Shown here: piece by piece, positions 36,033-47,135 of the stretch | How positions within the stretch are numbered: the stretch's first letter is position 1 | Layout of the letters: each line of letters opens with the position of its first letter | Assembly: GCA_947652605.1 (NCBI GenBank) | Contig: OX393576.1 | Coordinates: 64,704,966-64,768,965 of the forward strand | Source of the DNA: Elmis aenea | Taxonomy: Eukaryota; Arthropoda; Insecta; Coleoptera; Elmidae | Reading direction: 5' to 3' | DNA: 64,000 bases | Made by a program: the position numbers and the translations under genes | The notes under the pieces: generated by a model | Databases searched by the model: none | The model's input: the letters and a program-made list of their open reading frames with translations, nothing else | Told to the model about the DNA's origin: nothing

Positions 36033-36866
36033 TACAGCGTCCTGCAACAGTGTGTTGGGCTTTCATAGCGCCCCGCCCGTAGGAGTTAGAAAAAAAACTT
36101 AAATACATAAAATTATTGGTTTGAAAAGATCTACGTCTTAAAATTATTTTCAGCTATACAGAGTGTCCCATTTTTGCGCTATAACTAACACAAAAATTAT
36201 TTTAAACAGAACACCCTGTATATTTTTAGATCTTCGGGTTTAATTTTTTAACCTGTACATGAATGTCTGTTCACTTTTTGATTTTGTGCCAGTGTTGCCT
36301 ACTTATAAATTTTTTTCCGAAAAATCTCACAAGCATGCTTAATTTAAAAAAAATCGTAGCGACCTCGTTTCTTGAAGTTAAGAAATAAGTTTTAGCAATA
36401 ATGTTAGTCCGGTAAGGGAGCAACATTTAAAAAATAAAAAATTTAAATTTAGTGATACAGGGTGTTCACAAAAAATGCCAAACTTTCCAAACTTCAAAGT
36501 GACGTAACTCATTTTTTTCAAATGTAACCAATCTTATTTTATTTCGCTATTCGATAGCTTTTTTTCTCTTCAATTTTTATAGGGGTTGTCCTATGTCTAA
36601 ACCCCGTAGTTGTTGAGGTATGCAATACTGTTCACAAAAGTAGCCATTTAATTGCATTTTCATGCACCGAAGTAGGACGCGCTAAGGCAAAACAAATGGC
36701 AAAATGTAAGCAAGTGTCAATTTGGCATTTGAATAAATTTTCTTACATTGAAACATAATGTTAAAATATACAGGGTGTGTGTTTAAAATTTAAAAGTTTG
36801 AATCCGTTTCCGGTTGAACCGTAAGTCTTATTGCAACTTCAGTATTTTCATCGAATCCGAAAAATA
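36033..36866. mobile_element. Compound CAGGGTG transposon debris between the two units
   Basis: Contains ends TACAGCGTCCTGC at 36033, a 66-bp module TACAGAGTG...CACCCTGTA near 36157-36224, TACAGGGTGTTCAC near 36455, and TACAGGGTGTGTG near 36770 followed by TTTCCGGTTGAACCG. The last part matches the outer shell of the element at 52162-57109 but is cut at 36866, exactly where unit B begins. Confidence 0.7.
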
Positions 36867-38088
36867 TTTCTAGAAGAGCATAGTAAGCTAGCTAGACTTT
36901 ACAATGCTAAAGGACAATTTAAGAGCTTGTAAAGGGAAAGGTTATGTACCTGTAGGATTAAACACGTCTAAATTAGTAAGCATTCTCACAACGAAAGTGC
37001 CTACATTGGAAATGTACAAACGGAACTTGCTTTTGTTGTTAAATCGACAATTTCCTGTTAGAGTAGACTGTAGACTCTAGCGTCTTGATTTTAGGATAGC
37101 ATTAGCATAATAGCGCATTTATAATTGAATTGCACACATATGTTACGGTCAGATTTATTGCTCATATTAACACGCAATGGTATAATACACTTAAGTAATC
37201 AGTAGTTTTGCTTCAGTACTATAGCTAATGATTATACCCACTAGCAGGATAATACGGGTCAAATTTTTAAATAAGTAGAATTGAATACGATACTATAAAT
37301 GCAGCAAATTGATATAAATATGATAAAACTAAGACTGTATAACAATAAAAAAACAATGTTAAAAAAATAATACATAGGTATTTATAGAATACACATAAAG
37401 TTATATTTGTAGACTATTTCGTGTATTGAAATTATTTTATTATTGGAAGTTATTACATGAAAGTTACATGGAATAATAAATTACTTTTGAACGAGCACCG
37501 TATTATTAAAGGCTTAAAGTTGTTAAAGCTTCTAGGAAGAAACGATTTTTTTTTACAGAAAGGTAATAACAAAAATGTAATGAAAGTTGAAATAATTTTT
37601 TTTAATGATTAAAAGTGTGTTTGGTTAACTTTTAATAGATTTCCAATCCTTTTGGAATGGCTGACCATGCATTGCTGTAAATTTCATTTAAATTGTTTAC
37701 AACCTGCAGAACTGATAGATGTTAACGCTGCGATATGACGCTTTTTTGTTCATTCTAGGATGCAACTCTCTTTTTGTTCTAATTTAAAAAAAAAATTGAT
37801 TTAGTACTTGGGTATGTTTTGTGATTTAGTATGGTTAATAACTTGTTTGTCGGTTGTTCAGATTAATTAAGAAAGATTAAACCACGACCCTTTTGACTTA
37901 ATCTAATCCTGTTATAGGTAGGGTAGTTGTCAAAGTAAATTGTTGTATAATAAAATTTCACTGTGCGTATTGTTTAAGGTTTACACAACCCATTTTCAAG
38001 AGTATGACAAGTTTAGTAGATATCAAAGCTCACTTTTAATAATGTGTAGTAATACATGGGTTGTATTCGGATCGCGCATTCGTTGTTT

Positions 38089-38096
38089 TATCGATA
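38089..38096 (+). promoter_or_regulatory. DRE-like TATCGATA upstream of DNAI3 copy B
   Basis: Same motif in the same context as copy A, 281 bases before the ATG of copy B. Confidence 0.35.
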
Positions 38097-38369
38097 CCGG
38101 TTTGAAATGGGCTTGTGTTGTGAGCTCCTTATGCATGGCGTTAGTAGCCGTTGGGAATAACTTGTCTAGGGAATAACTTCAAAAACCTTTTGTCGCTTAA
38201 AAAATATCTAAGACGCTGTACTATTTCTATACAGGTGAACACATGTCAAAACTGGCATTTTAATTAAAAATGTAATTGAAAAGTTGAGTTTTTATTTACA
38301 TATATTTATATACATATATTGTGCTTTATTTTTTTTATTATAATATATCGAGAAACTACTTTGGTGGTA

Positions 38370-41300
38370 ATGGATCCTGATGAACCAGAAACAGCAGTCA
38401 CAAGCCCCGAACGAAAGCATAAAAGGCGTCACAGAAAAAAAGGAGCGAAAGAAGAAGTGTATGTACCAGATTTTAATATACCTGGAGTAACTAAAATAGC
38501 AATTTCACCTGTTGTCCAACAAGACGTAGGTTGTGTCGTTGGAGAACACGTTACTGCAGAAAAGCCTTGGAAACTTATAGAGAAAGAAGTTTTTCAAGAT
38601 AATTTAGAATTGCATGAGGAGAGTTCAGAATTTTTGCCATTAAAAGACGATATTATAAATTATCCAAAAAATAATCTCTTGTTGGGTTATATACCAGACG
38701 AGATTCGCGAGTACGATGAATTTTACATATGTTTGACCGAGCGAGCAAACGATGCAGTTACTAAAATTATCGGAAAAATTAACGCTCATCAAGAAGCTAG
38801 ACTTAATAACACCATTAATAAGAAGATTAAAAAATGGAAGACTCGCGGAAGCGGTCCTGAAGTGGACGAAAATATAATAAGTAACAATAGACCGCTACTT
38901 GAAGTGGAAGTTGAGTCGCAGTATCCAATATTTCCTTCAAAACCTTACTTTAAACTAAGACCAGTGGAAGCAACCAGGGATGGATACGCAGAAATATTAC
39001 CAGGGCGCTTTACATATAGTAATGTATACAAGAAACGAATCGACGGTTCTGTACAGGTGGCCCCACAAGTAAGAACAAATGAGGCACAAACAATATGCAC
39101 TTACCCCAAAAATGTTGCGACACAATATGAATACGAGTACACAGAAGATCCAACAGAGACAGAAAAACTATTGAAGACTGCTGGACAATTTATAAGCGAC
39201 CAAATAGACGAGATAAGCGATATTCTTAAAGTAAATGGCGCTATAGATTTTTATAAGAACGACTACGAACAATTAGTAACTGACGTTAAATATACTATAG
39301 TACCTGAAATGACTCAGATTAGCGAATATATGTCATTTGCTGATATTAAACTGTGCAAAAATAAAATGATTTCGTCCATAAGTTGGCATCCTATGTGGAC
39401 AGGAATCGTAGCTATATCTTACGCAGACGCGACCCCTTTTAGCTATATAAAAAATAAACCTAACCAAGATGACGTAATTCGTGCAGTCCATGGAATCAAT
39501 CCTGTTTTATTGTGGAGTTTTACAGACGGCTTACATGCGAAATTGTTTTTAGAAACCCATAGAGAAGTCACTACTTTATCATTCTGTCCGTATGACGAAA
39601 ATATTCTAATAGGTGGTAGCTCAAGCGGACAAGTAATTATTTGGGATATTAGAAACAAATTAAAATATGTGGAGGAACAGGAGATTATTACTGCTGCGCA
39701 ACAGAAGTATAGAATACTAATGCATTCCCTAATGAAATGGATGAAAAATACTAAAGATGTATCATTGGTGCGTCCAACAGCAGTTTCGGACATTCAGTAC
39801 TCCCACAGGGGCCCCATTTCGAAGATACAGTGGTTAAATGCTCATTGGGAAGTATCAAAGACAGGCCAATTTCAGCAAATACCTGAAGATCGCACAGACA
39901 CATCGCTCCAATTCATGACGAGTAGCGAGGATGGTGCTGTCTTATTTTGGGATTTGTTGGCTAAACCTACTATTCAACCAGGACAACATAAACCACAACG
40001 GAAACTAAAACGTTTAAAGCAACGCCCTAGTGCGTTAATGGTGGATGTTTCACCTTATAAAATACTGCACAGACTTTTAAAACCTCATTTTCGCATAAAT
40101 ATAAGTCCACCTCATGAAGTCCGTAGTCTTCCAATATCGACAATCAATATACCCTTTCAATCTGTCCATTATGTTGAAGTAAATCCAAATCCAAGTCGAT
40201 ACGCTGATATTAGCGAACGATTAATTTATAAACCTCACATAACTAGACCAACAGAAACACTAAAGTGCGAATTTTCGGCTGGTACAACCGAGGGTGATTT
40301 GATGCTCATAGAATGGGATGGATTTGAATATAACACAGGTGAAGTAGTACATACCCAACGGGCAAAAATTTTGGGCATGGGAAAATATCACGATGGACCT
40401 ATTACATGTCTATCAAGGTGCAAGTTTAATAAAGAGATCTTATTAACAGTGGGAGGTAAAATCTTTGCTCTATGGAAAGAAAACTACCCAAAGCCTATTT
40501 TTTGGAGGAGTTCGCAGGGATATAGATACACGCATGGGGCATGGAGTTCTCATCGGCCAACAAAATTTAGGCTATCTAGATCGGATGGATGCATCGAATT
40601 ATGGCGTTTAATCGTTCAAAGTGATACATGTATACAAGAGCAATGTGTATCAGCTCAGGAGCTCACATGCACGTACACGCATCCAAAAACATTGCATAAA
40701 GTCGTCATTGGAATAGCCGATTATAACGGTTCGTTTAGAATGTTTTATTCTCATATTGCAGAGGCATACCATGGTTTGCTGTCTGAGGGAGAATTTATTA
40801 AAAGTTTATTTACAAGAGAAATTGAGAGAAAAAAAGAATTTATGGCTTGGCAGGAAAATTGGACAACCAAAAATAAGTCTGCGATTGTAAGTTTGCAACA
40901 AGTCGAAGAAGAACATAAGCAAATAGAAGAAGACGAGACAGAAAAAGAAAAAGAAGAGCCGGCAGAAGAAAATGAAAAGAAAGAAAAAGAGCAACCTAAA
41001 AAAGTTGTGGAAAATGCCGGACCACCTCCTGGTCAGTATTTAGAATGGGCAATAGAACAATGGAATAAAAGAGAACAAGAAAGAATGAACAAAATTTTGT
41101 TGACTAAGAAACATCTCGATATGGAATTGTTAGAAAAGCAGCAAATGCCGTTGAAAAAACTTGCCGCCGAAGAAGCTCAAAAGAAGCAGAAACAGGAAGA
41201 GCAATTAAAAAACGCAAAAAAAATATTTGACGATACCGTTGCCGTGTTATTTCCAGCTGTGGTTAAACAAAAACCACCTCCACCAGTTGATCCTTACAAC

Positions 41301-41675
41301 AGCACATTTGCCGAAGAAGAGAAAAAGCCGTATTTCGAAGAATATTGTAAAATTTCTGAAAATATTTCGGAATTCATCGAAACTCATCCATACAAATCTT
41401 CTTTTGGGTGGAATAATGTTTTAAGCGCTGGTAGAGACAGACGTAAAATTATCGATGGTATTGTTAATAAATATATTCACAAACGGAGACACAAACTATT
41501 TAAGCAGAAGAGAGCAGTAGCGGAAGAACAGGCTGCAAGAGCAGCAGTATTTGTTCCTAAACCAGAGAAAGAAGTCAGTCTTGGTTCAATAGATTTTGAG
41601 GTTTTTGGTGATGATGTATCGATAGCAGGAGAACTATCTGTGGGGGCATATAGTGGTATTAGTTTTATGGAGTGA
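38370..41675 (+). CDS. DNAI3: Dynein axonemal intermediate chain 3 (WDR63), copy B, single exon
   Basis: Intact 1101-residue ORF, about 90% identical to copy A by eye, with the same domain order and start context. It lacks one Asn (YPKPIF for YPNKPIF) and has one extra residue in a divergent block about 70 residues later (FYSHIAEAYHGLLSEGEF against FNALVEETQDLQQEEEF). Differences cluster: near residues 195-205, 265-285, 310-320 and 365-375, in the WD-region tail, and in the last 60 residues, separated by almost unchanged stretches. No stop or frameshift, so both copies appear to be under constraint. Frame extension upstream uses only non-ATG codons; ATG at 38370 is preferred. Confidence 0.93.
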   Translation: MDPDEPETAVTSPERKHKRRHRKKGAKEEVYVPDFNIPGVTKIAISPVVQQDVGCVVGEHVTAEKPWKLIEKEVFQDNLELHEESSEFLPLKDDIINYPKNNLLLGYIPDEIREYDEFYICLTERANDAVTKIIGKINAHQEARLNNTINKKIKKWKTRGSGPEVDENIISNNRPLLEVEVESQYPIFPSKPYFKLRPVEATRDGYAEILPGRFTYSNVYKKRIDGSVQVAPQVRTNEAQTICTYPKNVATQYEYEYTEDPTETEKLLKTAGQFISDQIDEISDILKVNGAIDFYKNDYEQLVTDVKYTIVPEMTQISEYMSFADIKLCKNKMISSISWHPMWTGIVAISYADATPFSYIKNKPNQDDVIRAVHGINPVLLWSFTDGLHAKLFLETHREVTTLSFCPYDENILIGGSSSGQVIIWDIRNKLKYVEEQEIITAAQQKYRILMHSLMKWMKNTKDVSLVRPTAVSDIQYSHRGPISKIQWLNAHWEVSKTGQFQQIPEDRTDTSLQFMTSSEDGAVLFWDLLAKPTIQPGQHKPQRKLKRLKQRPSALMVDVSPYKILHRLLKPHFRINISPPHEVRSLPISTINIPFQSVHYVEVNPNPSRYADISERLIYKPHITRPTETLKCEFSAGTTEGDLMLIEWDGFEYNTGEVVHTQRAKILGMGKYHDGPITCLSRCKFNKEILLTVGGKIFALWKENYPKPIFWRSSQGYRYTHGAWSSHRPTKFRLSRSDGCIELWRLIVQSDTCIQEQCVSAQELTCTYTHPKTLHKVVIGIADYNGSFRMFYSHIAEAYHGLLSEGEFIKSLFTREIERKKEFMAWQENWTTKNKSAIVSLQQVEEEHKQIEEDETEKEKEEPAEENEKKEKEQPKKVVENAGPPPGQYLEWAIEQWNKREQERMNKILLTKKHLDMELLEKQQMPLKKLAAEEAQKKQKQEEQLKNAKKIFDDTVAVLFPAVVKQKPPPPVDPYNSTFAEEEKKPYFEEYCKISENISEFIETHPYKSSFGWNNVLSAGRDRRKIIDGIVNKYIHKRRHKLFKQKRAVAEEQAARAAVFVPKPEKEVSLGSIDFEVFGDDVSIAGELSVGAYSGISFME

Positions 41676-42450
41676 AGCAAAGGTAGACTTAAATACTCAA
41701 AGAACCGTTTTGCTCGTCAGTATTAAATTTGAATGTTTATATATTTTAATACAACTTCTTAGTTTGCCAAGAATGTATAAGAAAATAGTTATAAACAATT
41801 CAATATTGTAATAACTATAAATAAGTGACTTGTTACATTTGATAAATATTATACATATATTTTTAGACTGAATTTCAAATATAATTTGGACCGTACTGTT
41901 TATTTTTTAGTATCACACAGTCAAATCACTAATATTAAATGCTATACATCCCATAGATATTATTAATCAACATCTCATTGCAGCTTATAACTTTTAGGGT
42001 AACAAATAAATAAATAAATTTATAAAATACCTTAATAAATTTTGACTGCACCACACACAAATACATACGTAGGTTCAGTGTATTCAAAAGCAGTTATAAA
42101 TAAAGTGAAAATAAAGGTATTAAGGCATTACTTTTGTTTAGAACAAAACAAAAAGCACTTCTATTTTTCATACAAATACAACTGTTTTGTTAGGCAAAGA
42201 AACAAGTTACAAGAGAAAGCTTTTTAATGGTTAGGCAGTTAAATACAATCTGTTTGTTCACAGAAATGCTACTGTAATATTTTTTTACAATCTGCTGTTA
42301 AAAACGTACCTACTGGAAAGCAATACAAATGATTATAAACATTCCCTTGTTACAAATTGTGTTTTACGGTCAATACAACATCGGTAATGGTTTAAAACAG
42401 ATAACAAATTAGGGCATTGGATGATGGTGTATTTCGAAAAGAGGATTAAT
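41676..42450. other. 3' flank of DNAI3 copy B
   Basis: Matches unit A flanks (30945-31130 joined to 34070-34695), which shows the pre-insertion arrangement. No other feature recognised. Confidence 0.55.
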
Positions 42451-42589
42451 GATTTTTGCCAACACGGACAGAATCCTAAAATTTGTTAGTGGCATTGGGT
42501 TGGGGGGACTGATTTAACGACTAAACAAAAGGTGCTAATGACCAAGGAGTCAAAGCACCAAAAAATCAATTTAAAAAAAAAAAGATTTT
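42451..42589 (+). mobile_element. A-tailed 127-bp insertion specific to unit B
   Basis: GATTTT repeats at 42451-42456 and 42584-42589 flank 127 bases that unit A lacks (site near 34700). The insert ends in 11 A's and can fold: GGTGCT...AGCACC enclosing TGAC...GTCA near 42530-42559. It looks like a retroposed small RNA or truncated retroelement; source not recognised. Confidence 0.6.
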
Positions 42590-43836
42590 GATTGTAATTG
42601 TTTATTATTATGTTGTATAAGCTTTGTTTTTCTTGTTAAATGTAAGATGTTCCAAAACAAAGCTTGACCACCAGAAATGCTTGGGACTAAAATCTTCAAT
42701 TAAAAAGTGTTTTCAAAGATACCTAAAAGTTAAACCAGTTCTTAAAATTTAAATTTAGATATCTACGTTTAAACTGAAACGATAAACATTTATTTAATTA
42801 CATTCGGAATTGTGTAAACTTTGAATCATTGAATAAAACACAGTTACAACATAAGACAAAAAATATTAACGTTCTCAAACAAGTAGGAAACAATGCGATC
42901 ACCACATAGATGTAGGGTTTTTGATGAAACAGTTTTATTAAATTAAATCAATATTGATTACTAGAGAACAAAAATATATAAGATTAACTCAAATAGCTGT
43001 AATTAGCTATTGTGAACCTAAAGTTCGAAGCAAAATGGCAAGGAGAATATTCGAAAATCGACGAGTTGTATTCATGATTCCAGTCGATTTACATGTTTTA
43101 TGCTCATTCCGTTTTTGGCATGTTTCTCCATACAAAAATCTTTTAGCATATAAAGTTATACTTTGTAATCACGTTATGCTAAAGTTTTCAAAAAAAACAT
43201 TTTGTTTGTTATTTCACTTCATATCGTAATTCGTACAGTTTTTTCGCACAGCTTTTTTTAAAAATAAATTTACTGGTTTTTATTTTTGTTTCTTAGTTAT
43301 TATATTAAGTAACTTCTGTGTTAGCAAACATAGCGCAAAGTTTGTGTTTGAGTTTAAAATTGCGTTTATAATTTTCCCGTAAATGCCAAGTTTGCCAAAC
43401 ACATTTTTAGAACCTTAAGTTTTGAGTAACTTTTTGTGTTTTAAACATGTTTGTTTTTTCTTTTTGCGGTTACGAGTGTTGTGCCCCTGATGAGTGTAGG
43501 TGCCTACGAATTTAATCGAACTCTATGACAGCAGCTTTTCCAGGTGAAAACACAATATACAATGATAAAAGTAGTTTTGATATTAAATTCCTGAAAAACA
43601 AGTAAAAATGCGGGTTTACGAATTATTTCATGAGAGATTTAAATATTATGCCCAATCTTGCATTTATAATAGTACTTCATTTAAATCCATCTTTTTCAAT
43701 CGCTAGAATTAACATAATCTTTCATGAAATTCACTTAAAAATTAATCAAAAACTTCAATACATCTTGAGAAAGCAATTAATTATTAAGTATTTGTATATT
43801 ATCAATTACTAAACTTATTTTTGCTAATACTTAGTA

Positions 43837-44539
43837 TATCACATTAAACACAAAGTGCAACAGTTTTCGTATTGTTGGACCTTTTACTGTTACCAGACAT
43901 TAATTACAAAAACGTTTATGGCCCAAAAGCTTTAGGAACTTTGCCTCTGCATTACGGCTGTTAACTCCGTATACAATTATTTTGCCTACTTGAATTTTAT
44001 CAATTCATTTGATGAATTTTATGCTTTGCTCCCCAAATAATATTGTTCTTAAAAGCTGTTCAAAATCTCTACAAAAATGTTTGACTAAAATTTATAGCTA
44101 GATTTAAGGGTTGGATGTAGTATTTAAACAACTTTGCTTTTAGAATGATTAATTATATAAATAACAACTAAATGTTTTAACTGAATAGAAGCAGTTAACG
44201 AAATTTATCCGTGACTCTGTTTGGTACGGATATGTTGTATGTAAAGATAAATATTACTTATATCTGTTGTACGCTAAAACATTAGTTAATTGGTTTCTGA
44301 ACAAACAAAACTTGTTCAAGGGAGTGCATGTTCGTTTGCAAACAGTTTAATTTGCTTGATGTTACGTATCTGTATTTAAGCTAAAATTATTATTTAATAT
44401 TTGGATATTATGATCTTTTTGATAGCTTTCTACAAATAAAAGAAAAACATAAAAGTACATATTGATAGGTTGTACGAACGCACCGTCGTTTTGGGTAAAC
44501 TGTATTGTGTAAAGTTGTCAAATGGGCTTATTAGCTAGC
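43837..44539. other. Unassigned sequence right of the duplication
   Basis: AT-rich, no recognised gene or repeat. Confidence 0.45.
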
Positions 44540-45980
44540 GAAAAGTGTTAATTTATCTATAGTCAATCTAATTTTCTAACGAAATTCTACTTCCGTTTTA
44601 AAGAACTTAAACGTTTAAAAAAAAATAAGTGCTGTGTCGCTCAAAATTTTCATAAAAATGTAAATTTTACGAAAACGGTTGACTTTAGACCCGTGTCCGG
44701 AACATTCTTCGCCCACAATTCCTCGCCGCCACAATTCTTCGCCGCCATAATTTTTGCCGCATACAAGCATATCACAAAGATTGTTTGTAAATGTGATTGC
44801 TTTTATTAAAACGTAATGTTTACAGATTATTTTACATTAGCCTAAAGTTGTTTCTTGTATATTACTATTTCTTCTTTTAATATTATGTTTAAAAAGTACT
44901 ACATAAATAGCGTATGTTGTGATTTTTAAACTTGTTTATGTTATTATAGTATGAATTAAAATTAAATTAACAAATATTTTGGCGAGATAAAAGTAAAACA
45001 ATTAATCAGCGATTAATTTTCTTCTTCTTTGTTTTTTTTTATAGGCTAGTGAAAGTTGTCAAGACGATGAAATAAATCTATAGAAGAATATTATTACTTA
45101 ATTTGCGTCTGATAATAGCATAATAGCTATACCGATATCTATGTATGTACCAAAATTAGCAGATATACGTTTGTTAATGACAGGGTATAGGATTAATTTT
45201 ATATTCCTATATTTGCTATACCATTTTTGTTATACGTCTACATCCGAATTTATAAAAAAAAATAGTTCAACAACAGAAATATAAGATAAAACATCTTTTG
45301 ATATACAAAATATTTCATAATTTTAATTTTAAAGTTCCACATGAAAGCAACACATTTATTAAGTATACTTTTTTATGTTCCATCACACTTATAATATAAT
45401 ACATATAACAAATTGAGAATGAATTGAATAATTGATGTTTTAAACAAGATTTCTTAAATAATTTACAAAAGATTTGTACAACATACTTGTAGTACCTATG
45501 TGATATATTAAATAAAACATCAATAACAGAAAGTTAACGTCATTTTATAAAATTCACATTTACAAATAAAATTTGTGAAATGCTTGTATGCGGCAAAAAT
45601 TGTGGCGGCGAAGAATTGTGGCGGCAAAGAATTGTGGAGGCGAAGAATTGTGGGCGAAGAATTGTGGAGGCGACGAATTGTGGGCGAAGAATTGTGGAGG
45701 CGAAGATTGTGGGCAAAGAATTGTGGGCGAAGAATAATTGTGGGCGAAGAATTGTGGGTAAAGAATGTTCCTAGACCCCTTTAGACCCCTTTAGACCCCT
45801 ATAATCTCATATATTTTTTAAAGTAAATTTGAGTCCGTTCCCGGTTAAACCGTAAGTCTTATTGCAACTTCAGTATTTTCATTGAATCCGAAAAATACGA
45901 TAAAATACAAAATGTCATTGTTATATCTGCAATAGTATTCTAGATATTTGTCTGTTTCCATACTTTCGCGCATCACTGTA
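44540..45980. mobile_element. Solo right arm of a mariner-type foldback, interrupted
   Basis: From GTTAATTTATCTATAGTCAA (44549) through ACGAAAACGGTTGACTTTAG and, beyond a nested insertion, AGTCCGTTCCCGGTTAAACC to CGCGCATCACTGTA at 45980. The order matches the right arm of the element ending at 57109, minus the 65-bp module. The left arm is absent. Confidence 0.7.
44686..45778. mobile_element. Foldback element with iterated subrepeats in its arms
   Basis: TAGACCC at 44686-44692 and 45772-45778 flanks an element of about 1.08 kb. Its ends are inverted (GGAACATTCTTCGCCCACAA left; right end its near-complement), and GCCGCATACAAGCAT near 44757 mirrors ATGCTTGTATGCGGC near 45579. The right arm holds about ten imperfect copies of GAAGAATTGTGGGC or GAAGAATTGTGGCG; the left arm holds three. 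The core (44775-45540) is AT-rich and non-coding. Subrepeats inside inverted arms recall Drosophila FB elements, but no sequence relationship is claimed. Confidence 0.75.
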
Positions 45981-46880
45981 TTACAAGGTTTTATTGTACA
46001 TATTATTATTATTATTATTATTTTGTACTTATTATTTTCTTCTTGTTTGTAAAAGTAAAAAAAAATGTAGGGATGCTTCAAGAAATCTGTATAAAGTAAA
46101 CTCTACTAGCAATTTGCTATTTTTATCTGATACGAATGGAGACCAAAGCTAAATTTTATGTTGCGTGTTGTTTGAAACAATAGATATATCACGGCTTGGG
46201 TCACTGGGTGTTTGCTCGTGAGTGTCACCAATGCTTGCTCGTTTGTGGGGGTGTGACTTGACTTCGGACGAGATAACTTTGATGTATTATTTCAAGACAT
46301 TGCGGCCGCCATGATTCTATAAAACCTTTATTTCTTCAAAGTCCACTTTAGCAATAAATCACTTTAAACCTCTTTCAAAATAAAAAGAGATAAAAGAGTG
46401 CTATCACCAAGTTAACTTATTAATAACAATGACGAAAAGTGCATTTTAAGCAATTGTGTTATATCCGGATCAGAAGACAATTCGCAAAATCCTCACGAAG
46501 TTGGTACTTTAAAGCAGTCTGGAACAAAAGATAAGAGTTTGTAATCTACATTCTGGCAGTAAATGCCTCAGCTCAATAATCCTGAAAGAGCTATTACACA
46601 GCTTTATCGTCAAATCGACAGTGTACAAATTAAAAGTTCACTTTTAATGAAAAGAGTGGGTTAAAACGTTCATTAAAATATTAGTTGGCCAAGATTTCGC
46701 ATCATTATTATTTAACAGGGGTGGCCTGATGTAAATCATGATTTAAATCAGCAGATTTTTTTAAATGAAAATAATGATTTAAATCAACCTTTTTTTTCAC
46801 GATTTAACTTCACACGTCACATATAAGTTAAATGCACGTTTTACTTCCACCCGCTTAAACAACCGCTAGTAAAATACGCC
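45981..46880. other. Intergenic, mostly unassigned
   Basis: Includes a patch near 46725-46815 where ATGATTTAAATCA-like 13-mers recur, following CAGGGGTGGCC, which may be a hAT-type end. Otherwise nothing recognised. Confidence 0.4.
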
Positions 46881-47135
46881 GGAAAATAAAGTCTCTACAG
46901 GAATTTTCTTGTTAAAGACGCCTTCCAGTAGATTTACTTTGAAATTTTTCAGTAGTAATATAACAAGTGCATTGAAAATTATCAATAATTTTTGGTAAAT
47001 ATGCCCGAATGCAAGTTGAGCTGAAAAAAACATGAGTGCACGAAGTGCACAAGTGATTTTTTCTGCTTCAACTTGCATGAGTGAAGATTTGTCAAAAATT
47101 ATCGATAATTTTCAATGCACGAGTTATATTTTGTC
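46881..47135. mobile_element. Small palindromic MITE
   Basis: Inverted arms: AAGTGCATTGAAAATTATC near 46969 and GATAATTTTCAATGCACGAG near 47102. The centre has GTGCACGAAGTGCAC. Short ORFs in it are incidental. Confidence 0.6.

Larger units (their letters stand above)
36867..43836 (+). repeat. Duplicated unit B carrying a DNAI3 gene
   Basis: Direct copy of unit A without the two large A insertions. It has its own 127-bp A-tailed insertion at 42457-42583. The right limit of homology cannot be fixed, because the corresponding end of unit A is cut by a transposon. Confidence 0.88.

Noticed and set aside
45575..45784. CRISPR-like or protein-repeat reading of the GAAGAATTGTGGGC array
   Set aside because: There are no unique spacers of constant length, the host is eukaryotic, and the repeats form one arm of a foldback element.
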